From the NCBI GenBank assembly GCA_017882455.1, contig JADGPL010000002.1:1-64000 (forward strand): a stretch of 64,000 nucleotides of DNA. Direction: 5' to 3'. Of this stretch, positions 31,219 through 41,816 are shown piece by piece. How positions within the stretch are numbered: position 1 is the first letter of the stretch; every line of letters begins with the position of its first letter. The DNA comes from Solirubrobacteraceae bacterium. GTDB taxonomy: Bacteria; Actinomycetota; Thermoleophilia; Solirubrobacterales; Solirubrobacteraceae. The notes below the pieces were generated by a model. The model did not search any database and had not been told where the DNA came from. It saw nothing but the letters and a program-made list of their open reading frames with translations. The translations under genes were made by a program, and so were the position numbers.

Positions 31219-31896
31219 TCAGAAGAGCACATTCTCGAGCCCCACCACGGGCGATTCCGTGAGAGTGGGGACCGCCCGCACGGCCAACAGGACGCCCGGC
31301 ATGAACGACTCGCGGCTGATCGTGTCATGGCGAATCGTGAGCGTCTGGCCGAGATCGCCGAGGATGACCTCCTGGCTCGCGACGAAGCCGGGCAGGCGCA
31401 CAGAGTGGATCGGCGGCGCAGCGCGGCCGTTGGCCGCGGCCATCAGCTCGGCTGTGCGCGCGGCGGTGCCGCTGGGAGCATCGAGCTTGGCGTCGTGGTG
31501 CAGCTCGATGATCTCGGCCTTCTCCATGTGCTTGGCGGCCTCGGCGGCGAAGCGCATCATCAGCACGGCGCCGATGGCGAAGTTGGGCGCGATCAGGACA
31601 TTCGCCTGTGGCCGTCCCTCGGCCGTGTGCGCCTGCTTCAGCGGCGCGGGATCGAAGCCGGTGGTGCCAATCACGACGTGCACACCGGCACGGACGCACG
31701 CGAGCGCGTTGCCGAGCGCGGTATCGGGACGCGTGAAGTCAACGACCACCTCGGCGTCGGGCAGGACGTCCTCGAGGCTCCTCTGGAGCACTGGATCGGC
31801 ACGCCCCACGAGCTCCATGTCGGCGGCCCGTTCCACCGCCTCGCAGACGGTCTGTCCCATGCGCCCGGCCGCGCCGGCGACCGCCACCCTGATCAT
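31219..31896 (-). CDS. dapB: 4-hydroxy-tetrahydrodipicolinate reductase
   Basis: VAVAGAAGRMGQTV; IELHHDAKLDAPSGTA. Confidence 0.96.
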   Translation of the reverse strand: MIRVAVAGAAGRMGQTVCEAVERAADMELVGRADPVLQRSLEDVLPDAEVVVDFTRPDTALGNALACVRAGVHVVIGTTGFDPAPLKQAHTAEGRPQANVLIAPNFAIGAVLMMRFAAEAAKHMEKAEIIELHHDAKLDAPSGTAARTAELMAAANGRAAPPIHSVRLPGFVASQEVILGDLGQTLTIRHDTISRESFMPGVLLAVRAVPTLTESPVVGLENVLF

Positions 31897-33224
31897 CGCG
31901 CCGCCCCGCCCACGCCCGCATGCGCCTCCGTAGGCGTCCCGAGCGGCTCGATCGCCTCGCGGAAGCGCTCCTCGTCGGGACCCACGCCCGCGACCGAGAG
32001 GGCGCTGGGCGCGAACAGCTCGACCGCCAGCTCGCGAACCTGCTCGATGCTCACGGAGTCGATCCGCTCGATCATCTCGTCGACCGAGAGGATCGGCAGC
32101 TCGTTGAGCACAGAGGTGCCGAGCCGCCCCATGCGCGCGCCGGTGGACTCCAGGCCGAGGACCACGCGGCCCTTGAGGTTCTCGCGCGAGCGCACGAGCT
32201 CCTCCTCGCTGGCGGGATCCTCGACGCAGCGCTCGAGCTCGGCCGTGACGACGGCGAGCGCCTCGGCGAGGTTCTCGGGACGCGTGCCGAGGTACAGCCC
32301 GACCTCGCCCGTGTGGGCGTAGAGGTTCGAGTAGGAGAAGACCGAGTAGGCAAGGCCCCTGCGCTCCCTGACCTCCTGGAAGAGGCGTGAGGAGGAGGTC
32401 CCGCCGAGCACCCCTTCGAGGACCCGCAACGCGAAGCGCCGCTCGTCCTCGCGCGCGATCCCGGCGCCGCCAAGGCACACGTGGTACTGCTCGGTGTCTT
32501 TCTGCAGGAAGCGCACACGGGGAGCGAAGTCCGGCCTCGCCGAGAAGCCACCCAGGCTGCTCGCCGGCGCATCGGGGCTCACGCCGTTGCCCGCCGCGCG
32601 TGCGGCCTCGACCGCGCGGGCCATCTCCACGAGGGCGTCGTGCTCGATCGAGCCGGCGGCTGCGATCACGATGCTCGCCGGCCGGTAGCGCTCGGCGTGG
32701 AAGGAGGCTAGCTGCTCGCGCGTGACGGCCCCCACGACCTCGGCCGTGCCGATGATCGCGCGCCCCAGCGGGTGCGATCCGAAGATGGCCTTGCCGAGCA
32801 CGTCGAAGACCCGGTCCTGAGGATCGTCTTCGTACATCGCGATCTCCTCGAGCACGACCTCGCGCTCGGCCTCGAGCTCGCCGAAGCGCGGGTGCCACAC
32901 CATGTCGCTCATCACGTCGAAGGCATGGTCGAGATGGCGGTCGAGCACGCGCGTGTAGAGCGAGGTCGCTTCCTTGTCGGTGCCCGCGTTGACCTCGGCG
33001 CCCATGGCGTCGAAGATCTGGTCGATCTCCTCCGAGCCGTAGCGGGCGGTCCCGCGGAAGAGCATGTGCTCGAGCAGGTGCGAGATCCCCGCCTGGCCGG
33101 GCAGCTCGGAGGTGGAGCCGGTGGCGATCCAGAATCCGAGCGCCACCGAGCGCACGCTTGGCACGCGCTCGGTGACGACCCGGACGCCAGAGTCCAGGGT
33201 GCTTATGCGGTGCTCGTCCGTCAA
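31893..33224 (-). CDS. M16 family zinc metallopeptidase
   Basis: GISHLLEHMLFRGTARY (HxxEH) and downstream E; TTG start inferred. Confidence 0.94.
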   Translation of the reverse strand: MTDEHRISTLDSGVRVVTERVPSVRSVALGFWIATGSTSELPGQAGISHLLEHMLFRGTARYGSEEIDQIFDAMGAEVNAGTDKEATSLYTRVLDRHLDHAFDVMSDMVWHPRFGELEAEREVVLEEIAMYEDDPQDRVFDVLGKAIFGSHPLGRAIIGTAEVVGAVTREQLASFHAERYRPASIVIAAAGSIEHDALVEMARAVEAARAAGNGVSPDAPASSLGGFSARPDFAPRVRFLQKDTEQYHVCLGGAGIAREDERRFALRVLEGVLGGTSSSRLFQEVRERRGLAYSVFSYSNLYAHTGEVGLYLGTRPENLAEALAVVTAELERCVEDPASEEELVRSRENLKGRVVLGLESTGARMGRLGTSVLNELPILSVDEMIERIDSVSIEQVRELAVELFAPSALSVAGVGPDEERFREAIEPLGTPTEAHAGVGGAAR

Positions 33225-33243
33225 GACGGCACGATGCTCAGCT

Positions 33244-35577
33244 TCAATCGCGGTCACGCCCGTGGCGGGGGCGGCCCGAGCCGCGCTCGCCGCTGCGGCG
33301 CGGTCCACGCTCGGAGCGCTCGCGCCCGTTGCGTGCGCCACCATCGCGCGGTCCACGGCTGCCACCGCCTCCGCCGCCGCCGGTGCCGACGCCTGCGAGC
33401 TCCTCGACGGACTTGCCGGCGATGTCGGGATCCTCTGCGAGGCGCAGGCCGATGCGCCCACGCTCGCGGTCGACCTCGACCACGCGGACGTTGATCTCAT
33501 CGCCCTTGTTGAGGACGTCCTCGACGCTCTCGACGCGCTCGCCGGGGGAGACGTTGGAGATGTGCAGCAGGCCGTCGGTGCCCTTGGCGAGCTCGATGAA
33601 CGCGCCGAAGGTCGTCGTCTTCACGACCTTGCCGACGTATTCGTCGCCGACCTCGACCTCCTTCATCATCATCCGCACGCGCTCAACGAGCGCGTCGCCC
33701 TGCTCGCCGTTGGCCGAGTAGATCAGCACCTGGCCGTCGTCGTTGACGTCGATCTGGGAGTCGAACTCCTCGGAGAGACCCCTGATCGTTTCGCCGCCCT
33801 TGCCGATCAAGAGGCCGATCTGGGACGGGTCGATCTGGATCGTCTGTATGCGAGGCGCGAACTGGCTGAGCTGCTCGCGCGGCGTGCCGATGACGTCGGC
33901 CATCTTGCCGAGGATGAACGTGCGGGCCTCTTTGGCCTGGGCGAGCGCGTCGCGCAGGATGTCGAACGTGACGCCCGTGATCTTGATGTCCATCTGCAGC
34001 GCCGTGATCCCGCGCTCGGTGCCCGCGACCTTGAAGTCCATGTCTCCGAGGTGATCCTCGACGCCGGCGATGTCGGTCAGGACGATGTAGTCCTCGCCCT
34101 CCTTGATCAGGCCCATCGCGATACCGGCCACGGGGCGCTTGATCGGCACCCCGGCGTCCATCAGCGACAGCGAGGAGCCACACACGGAGGCCATCGAGGA
34201 GGAGCCGTTGGACTCGAGGATGTCCGAGACCACGCGGATCGAGTAGGGGAACTCCTCGATCGAGGGCACCATCGGCGCGAGCGCCCGCTCGGCGAGCGCG
34301 CCGTGGCCGATGTCACGGCGCTTGACGCCACCCATGCGACCGGCCTCCCCGACCGAGAAGGGCGGGAAGTTGTAGTGGTGCCAGTAGTACTTTTTCGTTT
34401 CCAGCCCGAGCGTGTCGATGCGCATCTCCTCCTTGAGGGTGCCCATCGCGACGACGCTCAGCGCCTGGGTCTGCCCACGCGTGAACAGCGCCGAGCCGTG
34501 GGTCCTGGGAGTGACGCCGACCTCGATCGAGATGTCGCGGATCTCGTCCTCGGCGCGGCCGTCTGGGCGCTTCTTGTGCACGGCGATGCGCTCGCGGATG
34601 ATCGACTTCTCGAGCTTGTCGAATGCGAGCTGAACGGCCGCGCGGCGCTCCTTGGCGGCGAGCAGTTCGTGTTCAGAGGCTGCCTCGGGCGGCGCCGGGG
34701 CGTAGTGCTCGAGGATCGCCGCCTCCGCCTCCTTGGTCGCGTCCTGGCGCTCGAGCTTGTCCTCCACCTGGGTGGCGGCGTCGAGGGCCGCGCCGTGCGA
34801 GGAGCGGATCTCCTGCAGGAGCTGCTCGTCGACCGCGATCGTCTCGAAGACTTTCTTCTCCTTGCCGACTTTGGCGGCCAGGTCGCGCTGCAGCGCGCAC
34901 AGCTTCTTGATCGCCGCGTGGGCGATGTCGAGAGCGTCGAGGATCTCGGCCTCGGGGATCTCGTTGGCGCCCGCCTCGACCATCAGGATGGCCTCCTCGG
35001 TGCCCGCGACGATCAGGTCGAGGTCCGAGCCGCCGTCCTCATTATCGACTGGGGCTCCAAGCAAGTCCTCCTCGGAGGGGTTGACGACGAAGTTGCCGTC
35101 GATCTTGCCGATCCGCACGGCGCCGACGGGCGTCGGCAGCGGGATGTCGGAGATCATCAGCGCAGCCGAGGCGCCGTTCATCGCGAGGATGTCGTAGGGG
35201 TGGACGTGGTCGATCGAGAGCGGGATCGCCACGAGCTGGGTGTCGTAGCGCCATTCCTTGGGGAACAGCGGACGGATCGGGCGATCGATCATGCGCGCGG
35301 TGAGCGTGCCCTTCTCGCCGGGGCGACCCTCGCGCTTGAAGAACGAGCCGGGGATTTTCCCGGCGGCGTACATGCGCTCCTCGACATCCACCGTCAGCGG
35401 GAGGAAGTCGACGTCGCGAAGGCTCCCCGCGACGGCTGTAGCCAGAACCATCGTGTCGCCCTGGCGGACGACGACTGCGCCGGAGGCCTGCTTGGCCATC
35501 CTGCCGGTCTCGAAGGAGATCTCGCTGCCTGCAATCTCCACGGAAACCCGCGTAACAGCATCACTACTCATATTCAC
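33244..35577 (-). CDS. pnp: polyribonucleotide nucleotidyltransferase
   Basis: 777 aa; two RNase PH domains, KH ([15 protein letters not shown]), S1. Confidence 0.98.
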   Translation of the reverse strand: MNMSSDAVTRVSVEIAGSEISFETGRMAKQASGAVVVRQGDTMVLATAVAGSLRDVDFLPLTVDVEERMYAAGKIPGSFFKREGRPGEKGTLTARMIDRPIRPLFPKEWRYDTQLVAIPLSIDHVHPYDILAMNGASAALMISDIPLPTPVGAVRIGKIDGNFVVNPSEEDLLGAPVDNEDGGSDLDLIVAGTEEAILMVEAGANEIPEAEILDALDIAHAAIKKLCALQRDLAAKVGKEKKVFETIAVDEQLLQEIRSSHGAALDAATQVEDKLERQDATKEAEAAILEHYAPAPPEAASEHELLAAKERRAAVQLAFDKLEKSIIRERIAVHKKRPDGRAEDEIRDISIEVGVTPRTHGSALFTRGQTQALSVVAMGTLKEEMRIDTLGLETKKYYWHHYNFPPFSVGEAGRMGGVKRRDIGHGALAERALAPMVPSIEEFPYSIRVVSDILESNGSSSMASVCGSSLSLMDAGVPIKRPVAGIAMGLIKEGEDYIVLTDIAGVEDHLGDMDFKVAGTERGITALQMDIKITGVTFDILRDALAQAKEARTFILGKMADVIGTPREQLSQFAPRIQTIQIDPSQIGLLIGKGGETIRGLSEEFDSQIDVNDDGQVLIYSANGEQGDALVERVRMMMKEVEVGDEYVGKVVKTTTFGAFIELAKGTDGLLHISNVSPGERVESVEDVLNKGDEINVRVVEVDRERGRIGLRLAEDPDIAGKSVEELAGVGTGGGGGGGSRGPRDGGARNGRERSERGPRRSGERGSGRPRHGRDRD

Positions 35578-35589
35578 TGCCTTCCTGTA

Positions 35590-35620
35590 CCGCCCGTCGG
35601 TCGGCGGCCCGTTTCTTTTT
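35590..35620 (+). terminator. GC hairpin + T-tract on the plus strand in the pnp leader (antisense to pnp)
   Basis: CCGCC-CGTCGGTC-GGCGG then CCCGTTTCTTTTTT. Confidence 0.4.
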
Positions 35621-35745
35621 TATTCTCCGAACGCACGGAGCTTAGCGGACACGTGCCCATCGGCAAGGGTCGCGGTGAGGGGTGCCTCGCAGCGCCGCTC
35701 AGGTGCTCGGCGCGGGCGTCCCTGCGGGCAGGACGGACGCCTCGG

Positions 35746-36018
35746 CTACTTGCGCAGGCCGAGCTCTTTGATCAGCGCGCGGTAGCCCTCGAGGTCGCGG
35801 CGCTGCAGGTAGTCCAGGAAGCGGCGCCGTTTACCGACGAGCATCAACAGGCCGCGGCGCGAGTGGTGGTCTTTGCCCTGCTCGCGCAGGTGCTCTGTGA
35901 GGTGGTTGATGCGCTCCGTCAGCAGCGCGATCTGGACCTTGGTGGAGCCCATGTCCTGCTCGTTCGCGCCGAACTTCGCCGCGATCTCGCGCTTGCGCTC
36001 AGTGGTGATGGCTGCCAT
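35746..36018 (-). CDS. rpsO: 30S ribosomal protein S15
   Basis: [49 protein letters not shown]. Confidence 0.98.
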   Translation of the reverse strand: MAAITTERKREIAAKFGANEQDMGSTKVQIALLTERINHLTEHLREQGKDHHSRRGLLMLVGKRRRFLDYLQRRDLEGYRALIKELGLRK

Positions 36019-36075
36019 GGCCTCGGCACGGTAGCAGACGTCCGCGCTCCGGTCGGGGCGAGCCGATCGGCTCCG

Positions 36076-36963
36076 CTAGCCGCGACGGGCGTGCTCGGCG
36101 ACCAGCTCGCGCGTGCGGGCCACGTCGCGGCGGATCTGCTCGATCAGCGACTCGGGGTCCTTGAAACGGCGCTCGCCGCGCAGGCGCGCGAGGAACTCGA
36201 GGCGCAGATCGCGCCCGTAGAGGTCGCCGTCGAAGTCGAGGACGTAGGCCTCGATCAGCTCGCCGCGGCCGGTCTCGAAGGTCGGACGCACGCCGATGCT
36301 GACAGCTGCCGGGCGCCCGTCGGCCAGGCAGGCGTAGACGCCGTGCCCGGGGCACACGAGCGTCTCGTCGGGCACGAGGTTGGCCGTGGGGAAGCCCAGC
36401 TCGCGGCCGCGGGCGTCTCCGCGGACGACCTCCCCCCGCAGTTGGAAGGTGCTGCCGAGCAGCCGGTTCGCCTCGGCCATCTCTCCGGACAGCACGAGGC
36501 CGCGGATATGGCTCGAGGAGACGATCTCGCCGTCGACCTCGAGCAGCGGATGCACGACGGTGGTGAAGCGCGCGTCGGCCGCCAGCAGCCCCGAGTCACC
36601 CTGAGCCTTGTGGCCGAAGCGAAAGTTCTCGCCGATCGACACCCGGCTGGCGCCGAGCGCACCTACGAGTACGTCGTCGACGAACTCGGCGGCCGAGCGC
36701 TGCGCGAACTCGGCGTCGAAGGGGATCACGATCAGCTCCCCCACCCCGAGCTCGGCCAGCAGCTCGGCCTTGCGCGCGAGCGTGGTCAGCAGCTTGGGAG
36801 TGTGCTGGGGCGCAACGACCGACACGGGGTGCGGCTCGAAGGTGAGCACGCTGTCAGAGCCGTCGATGACCTCGCGATGGCCGAGGTGCACGCCGTCGAA
36901 GGTCCCCACTGCGACGCTGCGCGCTGCGCTGCGCTCGACGTCGGGCAGGCGGGTGACGATCAT
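36076..36963 (-). CDS. ribF: bifunctional riboflavin kinase/FAD synthetase
   Basis: VAVGTFDGVHLGHREVI; GENFRFGHKAQGD; GFPTANLVPDE. Confidence 0.96.
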   Translation of the reverse strand: MIVTRLPDVERSAARSVAVGTFDGVHLGHREVIDGSDSVLTFEPHPVSVVAPQHTPKLLTTLARKAELLAELGVGELIVIPFDAEFAQRSAAEFVDDVLVGALGASRVSIGENFRFGHKAQGDSGLLAADARFTTVVHPLLEVDGEIVSSSHIRGLVLSGEMAEANRLLGSTFQLRGEVVRGDARGRELGFPTANLVPDETLVCPGHGVYACLADGRPAAVSIGVRPTFETGRGELIEAYVLDFDGDLYGRDLRLEFLARLRGERRFKDPESLIEQIRRDVARTRELVAEHARRG

Positions 36964-36974
36964 CCTCGCAAAGC

Positions 36975-37667
36975 CTATTGGTCGGAGTCCCGCGCCAGCT
37001 CCAGCGCCCGCTCCAACCCGATCAACGGCGGCTCGTTCCACGGCGCTCCCCGCGGCGGGGGCGGCGAGGCGTCGCCCACCTGAAACGGCCCGATCGCGGT
37101 GCGCCTGAGCTCCAGGCAGTAGGCGTCGCCGAGATCGGCTATCAGCGAGCGCACATAGGTGCCCGAGCCGCATTCGATCTCGAAGCCCGCCCGGGGCCCG
37201 TCTTCGCCGGCCGGCGGATCGGGCTCGCGCCAGATCTGCTCGAAGCGGCGCACCGTCACGATCCGCTCGGGCATCTCGAAGCTCTCGCCGCGGCGGGCGC
37301 GGCGGTAGGCGCGCTCCCCGCCGATCTTCACAGCCGAGTGCATCGGCGGACGCTGACGGATCTCGCCGGTGGGCAGCGGCGGCGGGTCGGGCGGCACCAG
37401 GCCGGTGTGGGTGATCTCGCCCTCGGTGTCACCGGTGCTCGAACGCGCGCCAAGACGCGCCACGGTCTCATAGCGCTTGGGCAGCTCCATCATCACCTGC
37501 TGCGCTTTCGTCGCCCGGCCGACGAGCACGAGCAGCAGCCCCGTGGCGAACGGGTCGAGCGTGCCCGCGTGTCCGGTCTTGACCCCGCCGAGCGAGCGGC
37601 GGACGGCGGCCACCACGTCATGGGACGTCATCCCGGCGGGCTTGTCGATCAACAGCACTCCGTCCAT
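36975..37667 (-). CDS. truB: tRNA pseudouridine(55) synthase
   Basis: MDGVLLIDKPAGMTSHDVV; GHAGTLDPFATGLLLV. Confidence 0.97.
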   Translation of the reverse strand: MDGVLLIDKPAGMTSHDVVAAVRRSLGGVKTGHAGTLDPFATGLLLVLVGRATKAQQVMMELPKRYETVARLGARSSTGDTEGEITHTGLVPPDPPPLPTGEIRQRPPMHSAVKIGGERAYRRARRGESFEMPERIVTVRRFEQIWREPDPPAGEDGPRAGFEIECGSGTYVRSLIADLGDAYCLELRRTAIGPFQVGDASPPPPRGAPWNEPPLIGLERALELARDSDQ

Positions 37668-37698
37668 CGGGCGTCCGGGCGCGTGTCCGCCGGCGCGC

Positions 37699-38733
37699 TC
37701 AGGCGGCCGTGACGGCCGTGTGCCCGTCGGAGGCCGGATGCAGCTGGGCGTTGATCGCGCCACGCAGGAACCCGATCAACTCGTCCTCTGCGAGCGTCGT
37801 TGAGAAGCCCGCGGCGCGGCGGTGTCCGCCGCCACCCTGGGCGCGGGCGATGACCGATACGTCGACGTCGTCGTCGGTGGCGCGCAGCGAGACTTTGTGC
37901 TGGCCCTTGCGCTCGCCGCTCGCGAGCTCGCGCACGAGCCCCGCGACCTTGGTGCCCTGCAGCGCGCGCAGCTGGTCGATGATGCCCTCTGAGTGGCTCT
38001 CCTCCGCCCCGGTCCGCTCGAAGTCCGCGGCGCTCAGGGCCACGAGCGTGAGCTCGCCGGAGTCGAAGCGCTTGACCTTCCCGAGCGCGACCGCGAGCAG
38101 GGCGAGCTTGGCCTGCGGCATGTCCTCGTAAAGGCGCCGGTTGATCGCCGGGACCTCGACCCCCGCTTCGATCAGCTCCGCCGCCATCAGGTGCGCCCGC
38201 GGGCCGGTGTTCTCGTACATGAAGCGCCCCGTGTCTGTGATCAGCCCGATGTAGAGCGCCTCGGCGATCTCACGGGTGAGGTGCAGGTCGAGGCCGTGCA
38301 GCAGGTCCCAGACGATCTCGGCCGTGCAGGAGGCGTCGGCGACGACGTGGTTGAGGGTGCCGAAGCGGGTGTTGTCGTGGTGGTGATCGACGTTGAGCAG
38401 GTGCGCGCCGTCACGCAGGACGCTGGCCGAGTTGCGGTCGATGTTGCCGCAGTCGAGGAACACCACGGTGCGCTGCCCGATGTCGCCCGGCGGCTCCTGG
38501 ATCAGGCCGTCGAGGTGGAACAGGCTGTACTCGTGCGGGAGCGGCAGGTCATCGGGTGAGATGAACATGACGGTGTCCTTGCCGAGCGCGCTCAACAGGC
38601 CCTGCATCGCCACGAGCGAGCCGAGCGCGTCGCCGTCGGGGTTCTCGTGGGTGGCGAGCACGAAGCGCTCGTCCTCGCGGATGCGCGCGAGCACGAGATC
38701 CCGGGTCTTCTGAAGCGTGGCCGCGTCGCTCAC
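37699..38733 (-). CDS. nrnA: DHH/DHHA1 phosphoesterase (NrnA-like)
   Basis: ATHENPDGDALGSLVAM; LLNVDHHHDNTRFG; GGGHRRAAG. Confidence 0.93.
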   Translation of the reverse strand: MSDAATLQKTRDLVLARIREDERFVLATHENPDGDALGSLVAMQGLLSALGKDTVMFISPDDLPLPHEYSLFHLDGLIQEPPGDIGQRTVVFLDCGNIDRNSASVLRDGAHLLNVDHHHDNTRFGTLNHVVADASCTAEIVWDLLHGLDLHLTREIAEALYIGLITDTGRFMYENTGPRAHLMAAELIEAGVEVPAINRRLYEDMPQAKLALLAVALGKVKRFDSGELTLVALSAADFERTGAEESHSEGIIDQLRALQGTKVAGLVRELASGERKGQHKVSLRATDDDVDVSVIARAQGGGGHRRAAGFSTTLAEDELIGFLRGAINAQLHPASDGHTAVTAA

Positions 38734-39092
38734 GAGAGCTCCAGCTCGTCGATCAGGGCGTCCACTCGCATCGCCCGGTCGGTGGTCTCGTCGTAGATGA
38801 ACTCGAGCGTGGGCGTGCGCTTGAGCCGCAGCTCGCCGGCGAGACGGCCCTGGAGGAAGCCGTGCGCGCTGCGCAGGCCCTCGAGGCTCGCCTCGCGCTC
38901 CTGCGGCTCGGAGACGCCGCCGTCGGCCCCGAGCACGCTCACGTACACACGCGCCTGGCGCAGATCTGGGCTGGTTCTGACATCGGTCACGGTTACGAAT
39001 CCCACTCGAGGGTCCTTCAGATCACCTGCAACGGCATCGCCGATCACCTGACGAATCGCCTCATCAACGCGACGCATACGTCCTGTGCTCAT
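38730..39092 (-). CDS. rbfA: ribosome-binding factor A
   Basis: RMRRVDEAIRQVIGDAVAGDLKDPRVGFVTVTDV. Confidence 0.95.
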   Translation of the reverse strand: MSTGRMRRVDEAIRQVIGDAVAGDLKDPRVGFVTVTDVRTSPDLRQARVYVSVLGADGGVSEPQEREASLEGLRSAHGFLQGRLAGELRLKRTPTLEFIYDETTDRAMRVDALIDELELS

Positions 39093-39160
39093 CCTATTCC
39101 TCCAATTCCCTGCCGAACCGCTGGTCCCTGCCGAGCTGCATCGAGCGCCGGGGGCGCCGC

Positions 39161-41533
39161 TCAGGAGGACAGCTCGCGCTCCACCTGCCGTGTCTCGTAG
39201 GTCTCGAGCACATCGCCCTCGCGGAGATCCTGGAAGTTCGTGAGCACGATCCCGCACTCGAAGCCGCCTGCCACCTCGCGCACATCCTCGTTGAAGCGGC
39301 GCAGGCTGTCGATCGTCGTGTCGATGATGACGGTCCCCTCGCGCACCACGCGCACGCGGGCTCCGCGCGTGACTTTGCCCTCGGTGACGAACGAGCCGGC
39401 GATCGTGCCGATCCGGGAGGCTTTGAACAGCTGGCGAACCTCGGCCTGTCCGAGCGGGGTCTCGACCTCGGCGGGCTCGAGCATGCCCTGCATCGCCGCG
39501 CGCAGCTCCTCGATAGCGCGGTAGATGACCGCGTAGGAGCGGATCTCCACGCCCTCGCGGTCGGCGATCTGACGCGCGTCGCCGACCGGGCGCACGTTGA
39601 AGGCGAGGATCACGCCGTCGGAGGCCGCCGCGAGCATCACGTCGGACTCGTTGATGCCGCCAACGCCGCGATGGATGATGTTGACCTTGACCTCCTGCTG
39701 GGGGAGCTTGGCGATCTCGTCCTCGATCGCCTCGAGCGAGCCGGCGACGTCGGCCTTGACGACGAGGCCGAGCTCCTTGACGGTGCCCTCCTGGGCGAGC
39801 TTGAAGACGTCCTCGAGCGAGACCTTGCGCCCCGAGCGCCGCGCGAGGGCCTCGGTCTTGAGACGGTTGGCGCGCTCACCCGCGAGCTGGCGTGCGCGGC
39901 GCTCGTTCTCCACGACGCGCACCAGCTCGCCCGCCTCGGGTACGCCGTCGAAGCCGAGCACCTCGACCGGCTGGCCGGGCATGGCTCGTTTCATCTTCGT
40001 CCCGGTGAAGTCGTGCATGGCCCGCACGCGGCCGAAGTGCGCGCCGGCGACGAGCGCGTCGCCGACCTTCAGCGTGCCGCGCTGGATCAGGACGGTGACC
40101 ACCGGTCCACGACCGGGATCGAGCTTGGACTCGATCACCGTGCCCGATGCCTCCGTCCCCGCGTTCGCCTTCAGCTCCTCGAGGTCGGTGACGACCTGGA
40201 TCGTCTCCAGCAGCGTGTCGAGGCCGTCGTGGGTCTTGGCGCTGACGTCCACGAACTCGATCTCTCCGCCCCACTCGGCCGGCTGCAGGCCGTGCTGGGT
40301 CATCTCGGTGCGCACCCGCTCGGGCTGTGCGCCCTCCTTGTCGATCTTGTTGACGGCGACGATGATCGGCACTTCGGCGGCCTTGGCGTGGTCGATCGCC
40401 TCCTCGGTCTGGGGCTTGACGCCATCGTCGGCGGCGACCACGATCACCGCGAGGTCGGTCACTTTGGCGCCGCGCGCTCGCATCGCCGTGAAGGCCTCGT
40501 GGCCGGGGGTGTCAAGGAAGGTGATCTCCTTGCCGGCGTGTTTGACCTGGTAGGCGCCGATGTGCTGGGTGATCCCGCCGGCCTCCCCCGCCACGACCTC
40601 GGTCTGGCGGATGGCGTCCAGCAGCGAGGTCTTGCCGTGATCGACGTGGCCCATGATCGTGACCACGGGCGGACGTTCGATCAGGTCCTCCTCGGCATCC
40701 TCGAAGACCTGCTCGACCTCGACGTCGTCGGCGGCGTGGACGACCTCGATCTGCTTGTCGAACTCGTCGGCCAGGACCTGGATCGCATCGTCGGAGAGCG
40801 TCTGGGTCAGCGTCGCCATCTCGCCCAGGGACATCAGCTTCTTGATGACCTCGGGGACCGCCACGCCGAGGTACTCGGCGATGTCCTTGACGGTGGAGCC
40901 CGAGTTGACGCGGATGACGTCCGTGGCCTCCATCGCGGCGGTGTCGATCGGGGCGATCGTGTCGTCGTAGGTGCCGCGGCGGCGGCGCCCGCGCCGGGGA
41001 CGGCGCTGGGGCTGGTTGGAGGGGCCGCCCTGCTGGCGGCGCGAGGCCTGGGAGTCGATCACCACGCGCCTGCGACCGCCGGGACCGACGTCACCGGGGG
41101 TGCGCTCGCCGGTGCGCGAGTCGCGGGTGGGTCGCACGCGGTCGCGCTCGGCCGCGGCGGCGCTGGCCGCAGTGGTCGACGGTGGGGCGACAGGGGGAGC
41201 CTGGACGCTCGGCGCAGAAGCAGCGGCCAGGGGTGCAGCGGACGGTGCCGCGGCTGGTTTCGGCTGGGCGGGCACAGCGGCGGGAGCGGGCGGCGCGGCG
41301 ACGGCGGGCGCGGCAGCGGCGGTCTTCTGGGGAGCGGGAACGGTGGCGGTCGCGGCGGGTGCGCCGTTGGAGCTCGCGGATGCGCCTGCGCCCAGGGCCT
41401 TCAGCGCAGCGGACTCCTCGACGGAGGATGCAGCCGCCTTGGCCTCGACGCCGGCGGCCTTCAGCCTCTCGAGCAGCTCTTTGCTCGAGAGCCCGTGCTC
41501 CTTGGCGATTTCGTGTACCCGCTTCTTGCTCAT
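39161..41533 (-). CDS. infB: translation initiation factor IF-2
   Basis: IMGHVDHGKTSLLDAIR, DTPGHEAFTAMRARGA; Ala/Pro-rich linker. Confidence 0.98.
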   Translation of the reverse strand: MSKKRVHEIAKEHGLSSKELLERLKAAGVEAKAAASSVEESAALKALGAGASASSNGAPAATATVPAPQKTAAAAPAVAAPPAPAAVPAQPKPAAAPSAAPLAAASAPSVQAPPVAPPSTTAASAAAAERDRVRPTRDSRTGERTPGDVGPGGRRRVVIDSQASRRQQGGPSNQPQRRPRRGRRRRGTYDDTIAPIDTAAMEATDVIRVNSGSTVKDIAEYLGVAVPEVIKKLMSLGEMATLTQTLSDDAIQVLADEFDKQIEVVHAADDVEVEQVFEDAEEDLIERPPVVTIMGHVDHGKTSLLDAIRQTEVVAGEAGGITQHIGAYQVKHAGKEITFLDTPGHEAFTAMRARGAKVTDLAVIVVAADDGVKPQTEEAIDHAKAAEVPIIVAVNKIDKEGAQPERVRTEMTQHGLQPAEWGGEIEFVDVSAKTHDGLDTLLETIQVVTDLEELKANAGTEASGTVIESKLDPGRGPVVTVLIQRGTLKVGDALVAGAHFGRVRAMHDFTGTKMKRAMPGQPVEVLGFDGVPEAGELVRVVENERRARQLAGERANRLKTEALARRSGRKVSLEDVFKLAQEGTVKELGLVVKADVAGSLEAIEDEIAKLPQQEVKVNIIHRGVGGINESDVMLAAASDGVILAFNVRPVGDARQIADREGVEIRSYAVIYRAIEELRAAMQGMLEPAEVETPLGQAEVRQLFKASRIGTIAGSFVTEGKVTRGARVRVVREGTVIIDTTIDSLRRFNEDVREVAGGFECGIVLTNFQDLREGDVLETYETRQVERELSS

Positions 41534-41808
41534 GCAAGCACCGATTCTACGAGCTTGGGGTCGAGCGTCGCGCCCGAGCGCAGCGCACGCGCGATCCCGC
41601 CGCGACGCATCGCCGCGGCAAGACACTCGGCGGCCGGCTTGCCGGGCTCATCGCCGCGGCAGATGTAGGCGCCGCGGCCACCCATCGTGCCGTCGCGGTC
41701 GCATACGGCTCGGCCCCGTGGCTCGGCGGCTTCGCGGGCGACGGCGATGCGAACGAGCTCGGACTTCGATGCGATCAGCCCGCAGCCGACACAGCGGCGC
41801 TGGGGCAC
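41530..41808 (-). CDS. ylxR: YlxR family protein
   Basis: MPQRRCVGCGLIASKSELVRI...GGRGAYICR. Confidence 0.93.
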   Translation of the reverse strand: MPQRRCVGCGLIASKSELVRIAVAREAAEPRGRAVCDRDGTMGGRGAYICRGDEPGKPAAECLAAAMRRGGIARALRSGATLDPKLVESVLA

Positions 41809-41816
41809 GTGCGCGG

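Noticed and set aside
33064-37083. 1339-aa plus-strand ORF antisense to M16/pnp/rpsO/ribF
   Set aside because: Opposite strand of four strongly recognised genes; high-GC codon bias gives long stop-free antisense frames; no domain recognisable
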